A stretch of DNA of 62,661 nucleotides from Lachnospiraceae bacterium. GTDB lineage: Bacteria > Bacillota > Clostridia > Lachnospirales > Lachnospiraceae. A model generated the notes under the pieces. That model was given only the letters and a program-made list of their open reading frames with translations, was not told the origin of the DNA and did no database searches. The first letter of the stretch is position 1; each line of letters opens with the position of its first letter. Positions 18,823-27,502 of the stretch are shown piece after piece. The position numbers were made by a program, and so were the translations under genes. The stretch is from assembly GCA_017518185.1 (NCBI GenBank), contig JAFWWB010000007.1:1-62661 (forward strand), in the 5' to 3' direction.

Positions 18823-21333
18823 TCATCTGTACGCCGCCAGCCTGTTCAGTATCTCGTCATAACCGACACACTCATTTTCCAGACTTCTGGCCGTGCCCAG
18901 AGAGGACACAAAACTGTTATATTCAGCCTTTGTGATCTCCGTTTCGCCGCGGTTCCATCTGTCATATTCTATCCATGCCAAACTGTCTGCTGTCATGTTT
19001 TCATAATCCCAATATTTGTAATGTCCTCCCTTGTAAACCGGAGCATCTGTTCTGAATATGGGATAATAAGAATCTATATCCGATTCATCAGTAGGTCCTT
19101 CACTGGCATAGGAAAAACGGATATAATCCTTCTTTTCATAATATGCTTCGGCATAAGTGGAGCCATAGAATGAATCGGACGTAACCCTGACAGCTTTTCC
19201 GTCCCTGTATGTGTATACGATGCATGATCTGCTGCACAGCTGATTCATATTTTCTATATACACGGCGAGTTCCGGAATATCATCATCATTAAGATATATC
19301 AGACCATAGTCTATCGAGATGATAGAATCATTACGCAGGCCGTCCGGATCCTTCTTTATCACATCGGTATAAGCCTGCACAAATCCTTTTTCGCTGCTAT
19401 TGCTGACGTTTGCCGCAGCAGGGGTCAGATATGCCATCAACTCATCATAGCTGTATCCCTTCTCCTGTTCGAAAGAATGAATATCCCCGCTGAAGACCTC
19501 TGAAAGCTTCCTGTTAAACTCTGCTTCAGAGACCGGATCATCGTTCCATCTGTATTCATAAGTATCGCCGCTGAAGGAATGGTCCGTTCCGTCATACCAG
19601 CCCGGCTGATCAAAGTAACCGGCGCCGATCTCACCTCCATCCGGAAAATAACTGAAATAGATCTGTCCCATAGGCATATGCATCCCATGGTCTATCCTCA
19701 CTTTTCCGCTGTAAGGGATATAGGACATATGATCACACCAGCTCATACCGTATTCAGAAACCTTTCCGTCCTTTATATAAAGCACGCAGGCCCCGGTTCC
19801 CATAGCTCCCCAGGCATATGGACCTATAAATATCTCGGGAATGCTGTCATTATCAATATAGCCGATATTAAAAGACGATCCCCCGTAATACTCGGATTCA
19901 CTTACTGCGATATCCAATCCCGAAACGTATCCGCCATTCCAGTACTCCCTCATCTTCTCCTCTACCGCAGCCTTCATAAGCGGTTTCCAGGACTCATCCC
20001 CCGACTGCCCGTCCTCAGCTGAAGCTCCCGCCACCGCGTCCTTCTCCTCAAAGCTTATCCAGGCGTAGGCCTCGGAGGTAGTGTCATAGATATAATCGTT
20101 CTGATCGTAGACCTTCCCTGCGTAGCAGTAGCAGGGGCACCAGAGAGGCGCTGATTCTCCTGCTCCGGCACGGCTGTAATAGATCAGGCCGCTTTTGTCG
20201 TATACAGCTACAGTCACCCCCTCTGATTCCATAAGGGAGCTTTCTCCCTTTCTGGCTTTCTTCACATCGGTAACATAGATGGTCCTTGTGACCTCGGCGC
20301 TGAGGTTATGGATATAGATGGTCTCAAAGGGAAGATCCGCTCCGTGATCCGCATAGAGGAACACGTTTCCCTCGCTGTCCATGGGATGTCCTATGTTCAC
20401 ATACTCCTTCATAGCCGTATTAAAGGCACAGAGATCCAGATCCCTGTCTCCTTCCCAGCAGAGCAGCACCACCGCATCATCTCCGTTAACCTGCGGTGCC
20501 AGAGCCACCACCCTGTTTACCTCCGGGCCTGACACTTCCACATCCAGCTCACGGCTGTTAAAGCCTCCCGCATTTACACTAAGCCTGTAGGTCCCATCCG
20601 CAAGCCCCTCGAAGACCACCTTCCCGGAGCCGTCGCTTACAGCGGTAAGCTCCTCAGCATCCCCGGAAAGCCTTACCTCAGCACCTGCAATGGCTTCCGT
20701 CTCACCGGCTCCCGCTATCGACAGAGTGAGGCGGCTTCCCGCCGGCGTTACCGCTTCGGCAGGCTCTTTCTTCTCAGCTGTTTTCTTCTCCGTCTCCGGC
20801 TTGGATATTTTCCCCTCCATCTTTGCCTGCATTTCCGAAGCTGCGCCGGAATCCGATCTTTTGCTGAGTTTCTGATAGTATTCCGCCGCTTCACCGTATA
20901 TCATATCTGCCGAAGCCGGATCAGCATCAGCCCAGAGCTCATAAGCCTCATTTAATGCTTCCAGAGCGTCTTCATTGTTTGGATCGATCTCCAGTATGGT
21001 CTGATAGGCCGCTATGGCCCGCTCGTAATCCAGCTCATCCAGATAGTGCTCTGCCAGATCCATCTGCCGCCTTATCTCCCGCCTGTCACCGGCCTCCTTC
21101 GAGAATACTGTGAAATACAGGATAAGACATGTCGCAAGAAGCAGCATGATCATTACGGGTGCGGTTATGAACAGCGGGTTCCGCTTTCTGCCCACAGCTT
21201 TCTTAGACTCAGGGCTTCCTTTTGCCGGAGCATTGCCTGCATTCTTAGCTTCCGTATATACTTTTTCGCCGCAGCTCCAGCAGAATACCTCTCCGTCTTC
21301 AAGCTCGGCCCCGCACTTTTCGCAAAAAAACAT
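18823..21333 (-). CDS. Zinc-ribbon, single-TM, TPR protein with Ig-like, YfaP-like and D-x-D-IPEL modules
   Basis: This 836-residue protein starts with a zinc ribbon (FFCEKCGAELEDGEVFCWSC, CxxC...CxxC). A membrane helix at about 52-75 (ITAPVMIMLLLATCLILYF) and a TPR-like helical region at about 85-160 follow. Then come a carboxypeptidase-regulatory/Ig-like domain at about 200-275 (AGAEVRLSGDAEELTAVSDG), a DUF2135/YfaP-like beta domain at about 285-420 (VVLLCWEGDRDLDLCAFN), and two repeats built round acidic D/N-x-DxIPE motifs (IDNDSIPEIFIGPY near 500, LNDDDIPELAVYIE near 695). The N-terminal about 160 residues closely match the protein at 22793-24418. It is probably membrane-anchored with the large part outside. 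Function is unknown. GGAGGAAAGG precedes the ATG. Confidence 0.75.
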   Translation of the reverse strand: MFFCEKCGAELEDGEVFCWSCGEKVYTEAKNAGNAPAKGSPESKKAVGRKRNPLFITAPVMIMLLLATCLILYFTVFSKEAGDRREIRRQMDLAEHYLDELDYERAIAAYQTILEIDPNNEDALEALNEAYELWADADPASADMIYGEAAEYYQKLSKRSDSGAASEMQAKMEGKISKPETEKKTAEKKEPAEAVTPAGSRLTLSIAGAGETEAIAGAEVRLSGDAEELTAVSDGSGKVVFEGLADGTYRLSVNAGGFNSRELDVEVSGPEVNRVVALAPQVNGDDAVVLLCWEGDRDLDLCAFNTAMKEYVNIGHPMDSEGNVFLYADHGADLPFETIYIHNLSAEVTRTIYVTDVKKARKGESSLMESEGVTVAVYDKSGLIYYSRAGAGESAPLWCPCYCYAGKVYDQNDYIYDTTSEAYAWISFEEKDAVAGASAEDGQSGDESWKPLMKAAVEEKMREYWNGGYVSGLDIAVSESEYYGGSSFNIGYIDNDSIPEIFIGPYAWGAMGTGACVLYIKDGKVSEYGMSWCDHMSYIPYSGKVRIDHGMHMPMGQIYFSYFPDGGEIGAGYFDQPGWYDGTDHSFSGDTYEYRWNDDPVSEAEFNRKLSEVFSGDIHSFEQEKGYSYDELMAYLTPAAANVSNSSEKGFVQAYTDVIKKDPDGLRNDSIISIDYGLIYLNDDDIPELAVYIENMNQLCSRSCIVYTYRDGKAVRVTSDSFYGSTYAEAYYEKKDYIRFSYASEGPTDESDIDSYYPIFRTDAPVYKGGHYKYWDYENMTADSLAWIEYDRWNRGETEITKAEYNSFVSSLGTARSLENECVGYDEILNRLAAYR

Positions 21334-21391
21334 AATACCTTTCCTCCTGCCTTGATCTATAAAACTTAAGTCCCTGTCCCTCTATCTTTCC

Positions 21392-22783
21392 TCAGGCAGC
21401 ATCGGAAAGCTCATATTCTTCGATGATATCGTCAAAGGCATCGAGGGCCTTTTCAAAACGCTCCAGCACCTCATCAGCGTCATAGGTCCCGTATTCATCA
21501 GCCGTAAGGCCCTTAAGCCTGAGACTGTACACGGCAGGAGGGTTTGTTACATCAAGAAGGTCCAGCCCCTTAAGCTGTTCCGTAGTCTGGTATACCAGGT
21601 CCAGACTGATCCTCTCATCTCCATCAGGCCCTGTCCATCTGCATATCACCAGCTTACAGCCGATGGGGGTCTTTTTCTCGATAGCATAAGGAAGGCTGTA
21701 ATCCTCTGCCTCAAGCGCCGCCAGCACGCTGCCCACATTGGAATCGTGCCCGCAGAGGAAGCAGAAGAGCCTGTCCTCATCCCAGAGCTCGTCACGCATC
21801 TCTTCAAGAAGGGGATGCGCCACATTGACGGCGATCAGCGGCGAGGTGAACAGCACATCGCCGTATAAGTCCTTTATCTCCGCGATGGACTCCCAGTCTT
21901 TTTCGGAAAGCTCGTGTCCGAAGGCTGCCTCCTTCGCATCCGGATTTTCATAATACTGGAGCACCAGTGCATCACTGACCTGGCAGGCAGTCTTGAGGGA
22001 GCCGCTCACACCGGGCTCCTTCCCCTCCTCATGAGTGAAGACGGAATCATCGGTAAAAAATCCCGTGACATCCCCGTTCTTAAAGCTTTCAGAATCCTTA
22101 AGGTCTATAACCTCTGCCAGCAGTTCATAATTATCAGCCATCTCCTTTAAGGAAGAGTCAAAAAGCTCGTGCTGCTCAGCATCTGCATCTGCTGCGTAAC
22201 TCTCGCTCGCATAAGTAAGCTGGGGCGTGAACACCGGATCCATCTCGTCAAATTCCTCGTGGTACTCGATCTCCACATCCCCAACCGGTAAAAGACCAGA
22301 GGCAAAGTACCTGGCAGTTGCTATGGTCCTCTGCTTGGAATTGGCATAGATGCGGATCTCATCCCCGTCAGGCCTGAAGTTTTCTTCAAACAGACCTTCA
22401 GCCTCCAGCCATCTCCTAAAATATCCGCCCATCTCGGCTTCCAGGGCTCCGCCCCTCAGTGAAAGCTCACTAGGCCCCGAAGTCCAGTCAAACCACTCGT
22501 GGGGAGTGATGGTGGCAAGGGGCGATCCCGGCGCCTTAAGTGGCGACCTGATATTATGCCTGCTTAGACATACCACCTGTTCAAGGGTATAGCCATCCCT
22601 TGAAAGGGACGCACCAGCTGCGCCCGAAGCGTTCGCCGCAGCCCCTAAGCTTTCCTTCACTCCGCCGGCACCGTTCTTTGCCTTCCGGCTGAGCTCTATG
22701 CCGTAAAGTACGCTCACTATCAGCAGAAGACAAATGGCCGCGATGGCCGTCACTTTCCATATCAGATCCTTTTTTTCTTTCAT
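21392..22783 (-). CDS. Histidine acid phosphatase (MINPP/phytase-like), membrane-anchored
   Basis: This 463-residue protein has an N-terminal membrane anchor or signal (VTAIAAICLLLIVSVLYGI, residues 11-29). The histidine acid phosphatase domain has the active-site motif CLSRHNIRSPL near residue 73, which corresponds to the family RHGxRxP. The distal catalytic CGHDSNVGSVLAAL near 345 supplies the second His and the proton-donor Asp. Members hydrolyse phosphomonoesters, including inositol phosphates, outside the membrane. The Asn in place of Gly in RHGxR is unusual but both catalytic His residues are present. It lies between two zinc-ribbon/TPR genes, nine bases after the first, with AAGGTGG as ribosome binding site, so it is probably in their operon. 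Confidence 0.85.
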   Translation of the reverse strand: MKEKKDLIWKVTAIAAICLLLIVSVLYGIELSRKAKNGAGGVKESLGAAANASGAAGASLSRDGYTLEQVVCLSRHNIRSPLKAPGSPLATITPHEWFDWTSGPSELSLRGGALEAEMGGYFRRWLEAEGLFEENFRPDGDEIRIYANSKQRTIATARYFASGLLPVGDVEIEYHEEFDEMDPVFTPQLTYASESYAADADAEQHELFDSSLKEMADNYELLAEVIDLKDSESFKNGDVTGFFTDDSVFTHEEGKEPGVSGSLKTACQVSDALVLQYYENPDAKEAAFGHELSEKDWESIAEIKDLYGDVLFTSPLIAVNVAHPLLEEMRDELWDEDRLFCFLCGHDSNVGSVLAALEAEDYSLPYAIEKKTPIGCKLVICRWTGPDGDERISLDLVYQTTEQLKGLDLLDVTNPPAVYSLRLKGLTADEYGTYDADEVLERFEKALDAFDDIIEEYELSDAA

Positions 22784-22792
22784 ATATCCACC

Positions 22793-24418
22793 TTATCTTA
22801 ATTTCGCCACTGCTTCTTCATAGGTCAGTGCTTCTCCAGACTCAACAAACCACAACAGTTCTTCAGGATCCACGTATCCATCGTACTTCACAAAGCCGTT
22901 AGCTGTGATCATATGGCTCTCGTCTACAAATACATTATGTGCCCCGGGAGAACACTCCGAAAACACTCCAGCCTTAGGAAGATACATCAGGTATACCCCT
23001 CCGGAAAAACCGATACTCGTATCATAAACCATTCCGTTCTGATAGCTAACGACAATATGTTCATCATGGCCTCCACCCGGAACACCTTCCGGGGATGCAG
23101 CCTTCTGTGCCTCATCAACCCAGGGCTCAACGTACATATCCGGAATGCCGTCATCATCAAGCATGATAAAATATACGTCCAGATGAGCATCATATATTCC
23201 AAAAGCAGACCAGGTCTTCCTGTACTCCTCCAGCTTTTCGATATAAGCCTGTCTCCAGCCGTCATCTCCCGCAGTTGATGATATACCGGCAGAAAGTTCC
23301 GCGATCATATCATCCCTGTACTTTCCGATCATCACGTTCCCGCTGCTCACATTGGCCTGCGGATCCACTACATGGACCGCAGGCACCTGCCATGATGCCG
23401 CATTTCTCAACGTATTGAACTCATCCGGGGTAAGGTCTTTCAATCCATCCAATCTGCCTTCGTATGAATTCCCGGCCACTCTCAGATAATCCCACTCAAG
23501 ATCCCGGTGTCCGCCGGCGATGTAAGTGGAGCTTCCGTTCTCCAAACGGTATACACTGAAAAAGACCAGGATATCCATTCCGTCGGAGGGCATCCAATCG
23601 ATTATCAGCCCTTTACCTGTACAGTAATCCATCGAGTAATCGCCGCTGATCACCGGTACTGCTTTGCCTCCGACATAGGTATAGAGTTCTTCCCTGTCCT
23701 CATAATTGACTGACAGTTCCGGTATATCGTCTGCGTCCACATAAACCAGTCCGTAAAAGTCTGCTTCCCTTCCGGATGTGATAAGATCAATATATGCCTG
23801 TTGCCATGAAGCGGCACTGTCACTGTCAGATGTTTCCCCGTCTTCATCCACAGCCGTATCATCATCTTCCTTTCCGGCATCCGTCTGTGAGATCTTTCCT
23901 TCCATCCTTTCCAGCATATCCGAAGCAGTATCGGAATCCGATCTTCTATCCAGCTTACGGTAATACTCTGCCGCTTCCGCATATATCTTATCAGCATATG
24001 AAGGATCAGCTTCAGCCCACAGCTCATATGCTTCATCCAGGGCTTCCAATGCTTCCTCATTGTTCGGATCCAGATCCAGTATGGCCTGATAAGCCGCGAC
24101 GGCCCGGTCATAGTCCAGCTTGTCCATATAATGCTCTGCCCGATCCATCTGCCGCCTTATCTCCCGACGGTTTCCGGCTTTTTCGGAAAACACGAGCAGA
24201 TACAGGATAAGCCCCGCTGCCAGTAACAGCACTATCATAACGGGAACGATAACAAACAGAGGATTCGTCTTTTTTCTCACCGCGTTCCCGCGATCCCCGC
24301 TCCCGTCAGGCACTCTGTTTCCTGTATCAGTTTCTCCAGTGTTTACCTTCCCGCCGCAGCTCCAGCAGAATTTTGCTCCCGCTTCAAGCTCAGCCCCGCA
24401 TTTCTCACAAAAGGCCAT
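22793..24418 (-). CDS. Zinc-ribbon, single-TM, TPR protein with D-x-D-IPEL domain
   Basis: This 541-residue protein starts with a zinc ribbon (FCEKCGAELEAGAKFCWSC). A membrane helix follows at about 52-77 (FVIVPVMIVLLLAAGLILYL), then a TPR-like helical pair at about 90-165 (RAVAAYQAILDLDPNNEEAL). Two extracytoplasmic modules come next, with DADDIPELSVNYE (about 235) and LDDDGIPDMYVEPW (about 430). The last residues, WFVESGEALTYEEAVAKLR, recur as scars at 31668-31742 and, more weakly, at 25995-26048. The N-terminal third is closely similar to the protein at 18823-21333. The start overlaps the end of the upstream ATPase gene by 14 bases, with AAGGAG in front. Function is unknown; a membrane sensor or surface assembly role is speculative. 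Confidence 0.75.
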   Translation of the reverse strand: MAFCEKCGAELEAGAKFCWSCGGKVNTGETDTGNRVPDGSGDRGNAVRKKTNPLFVIVPVMIVLLLAAGLILYLLVFSEKAGNRREIRRQMDRAEHYMDKLDYDRAVAAYQAILDLDPNNEEALEALDEAYELWAEADPSYADKIYAEAAEYYRKLDRRSDSDTASDMLERMEGKISQTDAGKEDDDTAVDEDGETSDSDSAASWQQAYIDLITSGREADFYGLVYVDADDIPELSVNYEDREELYTYVGGKAVPVISGDYSMDYCTGKGLIIDWMPSDGMDILVFFSVYRLENGSSTYIAGGHRDLEWDYLRVAGNSYEGRLDGLKDLTPDEFNTLRNAASWQVPAVHVVDPQANVSSGNVMIGKYRDDMIAELSAGISSTAGDDGWRQAYIEKLEEYRKTWSAFGIYDAHLDVYFIMLDDDGIPDMYVEPWVDEAQKAASPEGVPGGGHDEHIVVSYQNGMVYDTSIGFSGGVYLMYLPKAGVFSECSPGAHNVFVDESHMITANGFVKYDGYVDPEELLWFVESGEALTYEEAVAKLR

Positions 24419-25406
24419 GGTACGTTACTCCTTCTGTCCTCAGCCGTATCCCTTTGCATTTATCCATTATCTTAGCAGCGGTATCTTCCTGGGTATAAAA
24501 CGGTTTCAGTTTTTCCTTTTTATAGCTCTTAAAGCGGCTTTCCTTCGTGATCTCTGTCAGCAATTTAGTAAAATATTGCTCCCAGCTCTCATATTTTGTA
24601 CTGTCTGCATAGTTTTCCGGCATAAGAAGCCTCTCGTCATCTTCTCTTAAATCTGCCACCCCTGATGAAAGGATCAGCCATTCAAATGATTCCGGAAGAA
24701 ATATCCCCAGCTTACGCGGTCTGAGCCTCTGCTTCTTAACTATCTCACTGATCTCAGCACCGAAGGCTGCCCCATCCGCGATTACCAGTACATTTTCCTT
24801 TTCATATTCCTTTAAGAAATCATAGATCCGGGATTTACCACCTGCAGAAACACAATTAATACCTTCCGTTTGTGACACTGTCCGGAAAAAATGATATCCT
24901 GATCTTTCATCTTCAGTAATGATCACATCCGGTCTGAACGGGATATATTTTTCCTGAGGCCGGTCATACATCTTTTCTATATCATGAAAGATCCTGACAA
25001 AATGTTTATTCTTTCTTCCTTCGACAGAATAGATCTCATCAACACTGTACGGCAGCTGTGGAAGGTATTCCCGTGTTATAAGGAGAAAATAATTTTCGCC
25101 TTTCTTAACGTATCCTGCAAAATCCTTTGAGTGAATGAACCTGCTGTCCTCATCAACCACAATGATCGATGAACTGATCCGTGAGAGTTTTTCTTCCCAA
25201 TCAGCCCCATCAAGTGCGATCAATGGTCTGTCGCAGGATACGGACACGCCGCTGCTCATTCCGAAACGTCCATATTCAGCTATCATCTCATAAAGAGTAG
25301 TTTTTCCTTTGCCGCTATCACCACACAGGATCGTTATATTCCTGTTTATCATAAACGAATATGAGTTACGGCTGTTTTTGACGGATACCCGGTAACTTCC
25401 GACCAT
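24405..25406 (-). CDS. P-loop ATPase paired with DUF4869
   Basis: This 333-residue protein has a Walker A motif CGDSGKGKTTL (G29-T36) and a Walker-B-like stretch SSIIVVDEDSR near residues 78-88, followed by FLLITREYLPQLPYS. The C-terminal half (about 160-333) contains VLVIADGAAFGAEI and a Lys-rich end and is not recognisable. The ATG immediately follows the DUF4869 stop (TAAATG), so the two are coupled. Together with the small DUF4869 protein it looks like a two-gene unit of unknown function. It could be an ATP-driven regulator or a defence or toxin-type pair, but no effector domain is visible. Base composition appears lower in G+C than the core operons. Confidence 0.7.
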   Translation of the reverse strand: MVGSYRVSVKNSRNSYSFMINRNITILCGDSGKGKTTLYEMIAEYGRFGMSSGVSVSCDRPLIALDGADWEEKLSRISSSIIVVDEDSRFIHSKDFAGYVKKGENYFLLITREYLPQLPYSVDEIYSVEGRKNKHFVRIFHDIEKMYDRPQEKYIPFRPDVIITEDERSGYHFFRTVSQTEGINCVSAGGKSRIYDFLKEYEKENVLVIADGAAFGAEISEIVKKQRLRPRKLGIFLPESFEWLILSSGVADLREDDERLLMPENYADSTKYESWEQYFTKLLTEITKESRFKSYKKEKLKPFYTQEDTAAKIMDKCKGIRLRTEGVTYHGLL

Positions 25407-25865
25407 TTACACACCTGCCGCCTTTCTCAGATACTTAACCCCTGCATCAAGAAATCCCTGCATATCATGGACAATAAGAGAACGCGAGTTCATTATCCTT
25501 ATATCGAAGATCCCATCTCCGAAATCCATAACATGTAAGAGATTTATCGTATAATCCCTTTCTTCTCCCAGCTTCAGGATCCATTTGGCGCAGTTATCTC
25601 CGCATCTCGATGCGTTAAAGATCTTCCCAGGGCAGTTTTTCATAAGTATAAGTGCTTTTACACCCCCCGAGAGCTGAAGCGGCGTGATATTGCCAAGCAC
25701 AGGGCTGGCTATGGTATTGGCATCCAACACTTCCGAACCATCTACGTCTTTGATAACTTCCCTGGCAAAATCATCCGTGATCCATCGGTCCAGATATCTG
25801 TTTTTAAAATACACGGATGTGTTATATATTGAATTGTTTCTTTCGCCAAAATACACCCTCAGCAT
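25407..25865 (-). CDS. DUF4869 family protein
   Basis: This 152-residue protein starts MLRVYFGERNNSIYNTSVYF. Later blocks are SPVLGNITPLQLSGGVKALI and FNASRCGDNCAKWILKL. I recognise this as the DUF4869 pattern, recalled from related Clostridia proteins and not searched here. No signal peptide or membrane helix is present, so it is probably cytoplasmic. I chose the ATG at 25865, where the family begins and which has GGAGG about 11 bases upstream. An earlier in-frame ATG at 25883 has no ribosome binding site. The start overlaps the end of a relic surface-protein reading frame. The next gene, a P-loop ATPase, begins at the stop codon. Function is unknown. Confidence 0.72.
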   Translation of the reverse strand: MLRVYFGERNNSIYNTSVYFKNRYLDRWITDDFAREVIKDVDGSEVLDANTIASPVLGNITPLQLSGGVKALILMKNCPGKIFNASRCGDNCAKWILKLGEERDYTINLLHVMDFGDGIFDIRIMNSRSLIVHDMQGFLDAGVKYLRKAAGV

Positions 25866-25981
25866 AAAAAACTCATCCTCCATGTAAGTACAGGTTGCTT
25901 GAAGGCTCCGTTCACGTTCACGTCGCCGTTCAATACCACATTGGAGGACAGGCTTTCCACTGTCCCTCTGTTCTTTCTCAT
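25859..25981 (-). pseudogene. Relic of a BspA-type surface protein (start fused to beta-helix fragment)
   Basis: A 40-codon frame begins MRKNRG with a good AGGAGTGA site, exactly like the start of the 27646-31653 gene. It then jumps directly into VESLSSNVVLNGDVNVNGAF, which matches the C-terminal beta-helix module of that gene near residue 1275. After AFK the homology ends, and the frame runs to a stop overlapping the DUF4869 start. This is the footprint of a deletion that removed more than 1200 codons of a third paralogue. Its ribosome binding site, and perhaps its promoter, may now serve the DUF4869 operon. Confidence 0.8.
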
Positions 25982-25994
25982 TTTCCCTTCACTC

Positions 25995-26048
25995 CTATAA
26001 TATTTTAACAACTGCTTCTTCATAGTTCAGTGGATCAATATCCTTTAC
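25995..26048 (-). pseudogene. Possible 3'-end remnant of a zinc-ribbon/TPR gene
   Basis: Between the stop of the wHTH-ATPase gene and the relic surface-protein start, the minus strand reads VKDIDPLNYEEAVVKIL and a stop. The last part resembles the C-terminus LTYEEAVAKLR of the 22793-24418 protein at both DNA and protein level. The same kind of tail occurs at 31668-31742. The match is short, so this is moderate-confidence homology. Confidence 0.45.
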
Positions 26049-26053
26049 CGGGA

Positions 26054-27487
26054 TCACAGCTTCTCAAACAGATCATCCAGGCATACTTCTTTTCCCACGT
26101 AATTACTGTACATGTTCTTTTTGACCCCGTATGTTGTGATCATGGTTATCAGCAGCGTCTTTGTCGTTTTTGTCGACTCACGGAAGACCTCAAGTTTTCT
26201 CTTAAGCGCGGCATCATAATCCTTATCTATCTCATACTGTCCTGTCGAAAACTTTATCTCACATAAATTGATCACCCGGTCACGGCGGTCTATGAGCATA
26301 TCGATCTGGGCGCCTGCCTCATCTTTATCCCCCTTTTTATCCCAGGAATAAATTTCCGTCATCACACCGGATATTCCAAGCTTCTTTTTTATCTGCTCCG
26401 AGTGATCCTTACAAACCTGCTCATAAGTCAATCCGGCCCAGACCCTTCTTGCCGGATCATCAACGGTATCCTCCCAGTACCTGCTGTCCTTTCCGTAATG
26501 ATCCTTTATGAATCTGAAATAGAATATAGTAAAATAATCGGATAGCTGATATGTCTTTTCTCTTTTTTTATATCCAAACATATCGTTTATCCTGATAAAC
26601 CCTGACTTCTCCAGGTCGGAGAGCATTTTGGTCAGTACACCGTTGGCCGGCAGTCCGGTCTCTTTTATTATCTCCTCACGTTTCAGGCCTTTTCTTTTTT
26701 TGCTCAACGCCTCTACTATAGCGATGTACTTATCACTGTTTGAAAACAGTGTCCTGTATAAATGTTGGAATTCATTCCACAATTCGGCCCCTTTTCTGAA
26801 AAAGATATTGTCTATGTTTTGATTAAGGGTAAGTTCACCGTCAAGAAGGCGCAGATAGAACGGGATACCTCCCATGATCATATAGCACTGGACGTAATCA
26901 TATCTGGACCAGAATATATTCCTGGATCTCAGATAGGTCTCCGTTGTTCTCAGATCGAATGGAGCTATATACAGGCGGCAGGTCTGCCGGTTAAAAAGGC
27001 CACCCTTGTTCTCATCCAGCTTTTCCACCATCCAGGAGGTTGCGGAACCGCAAACTATGAACACCAGATTCTTTTTTGCGGCTCCCCAGGAATTCCAGAA
27101 CCATTCAAATGCAGCCATAAAGCCTGAGTTCTGCTTATCCATCCACGGCAGCTCATCAAAGAATACCACCTGCTTCTTGTCCGGATCCCCTGTCTCAAGG
27201 TATGCCCGCAGCCCAAAGAAAGCTTCTGTCCAGTCCCTGAAGGGAGGGTATTCCGATGACGCCGCCAGCCCCAGTTCAATTTCAAAATTTTTCAATTGCT
27301 CACGGTTGGACTGGTTCTCGGATCCGGTAAACCTGAATGCAAATGAACCCCCGAAATACTCATTTATCAGGAATGTCTTACCGACTCTGCGCCTGCCATA
27401 CACGATTATCAACTGAGACTCTTTCTCAGCCATAGCACGATCCAGTCGTTTTATTTCGTTTTCTCGGCCTATCAGCTTATTCATCAA
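26054..27487 (-). CDS. AAA ATPase with wHTH and DUF234-type nuclease-like C-terminus
   Basis: This 477-residue protein belongs to the archaeal-type STAND/AAA ATPase group. Walker A is VYGRRRVGKTFLI (about 30-42), Walker B is VVFFDELPW (about 105), and the sensor stretch is LVFIVCGSATSWMV. A winged-helix region at about 255-320 (LKREEIIKETGLPANGVLTK) is followed by a DUF234/PD-(D/E)xK-like end with INLCEIKFSTGQYEID. Members are common in Archaea and gut bacteria and have been regarded as selfish or regulatory ATPases. Their function is unclear. The gene has a strong promoter overlapped by a four-copy inverted operator array (27503-27596), so autoregulation through the wHTH is plausible. It starts MMNK; either ATG is possible. 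Confidence 0.85.
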   Translation of the reverse strand: MMNKLIGRENEIKRLDRAMAEKESQLIIVYGRRRVGKTFLINEYFGGSFAFRFTGSENQSNREQLKNFEIELGLAASSEYPPFRDWTEAFFGLRAYLETGDPDKKQVVFFDELPWMDKQNSGFMAAFEWFWNSWGAAKKNLVFIVCGSATSWMVEKLDENKGGLFNRQTCRLYIAPFDLRTTETYLRSRNIFWSRYDYVQCYMIMGGIPFYLRLLDGELTLNQNIDNIFFRKGAELWNEFQHLYRTLFSNSDKYIAIVEALSKKRKGLKREEIIKETGLPANGVLTKMLSDLEKSGFIRINDMFGYKKREKTYQLSDYFTIFYFRFIKDHYGKDSRYWEDTVDDPARRVWAGLTYEQVCKDHSEQIKKKLGISGVMTEIYSWDKKGDKDEAGAQIDMLIDRRDRVINLCEIKFSTGQYEIDKDYDAALKRKLEVFRESTKTTKTLLITMITTYGVKKNMYSNYVGKEVCLDDLFEKL

Positions 27488-27502
27488 GGTATCCTTTAAG
27501 CG

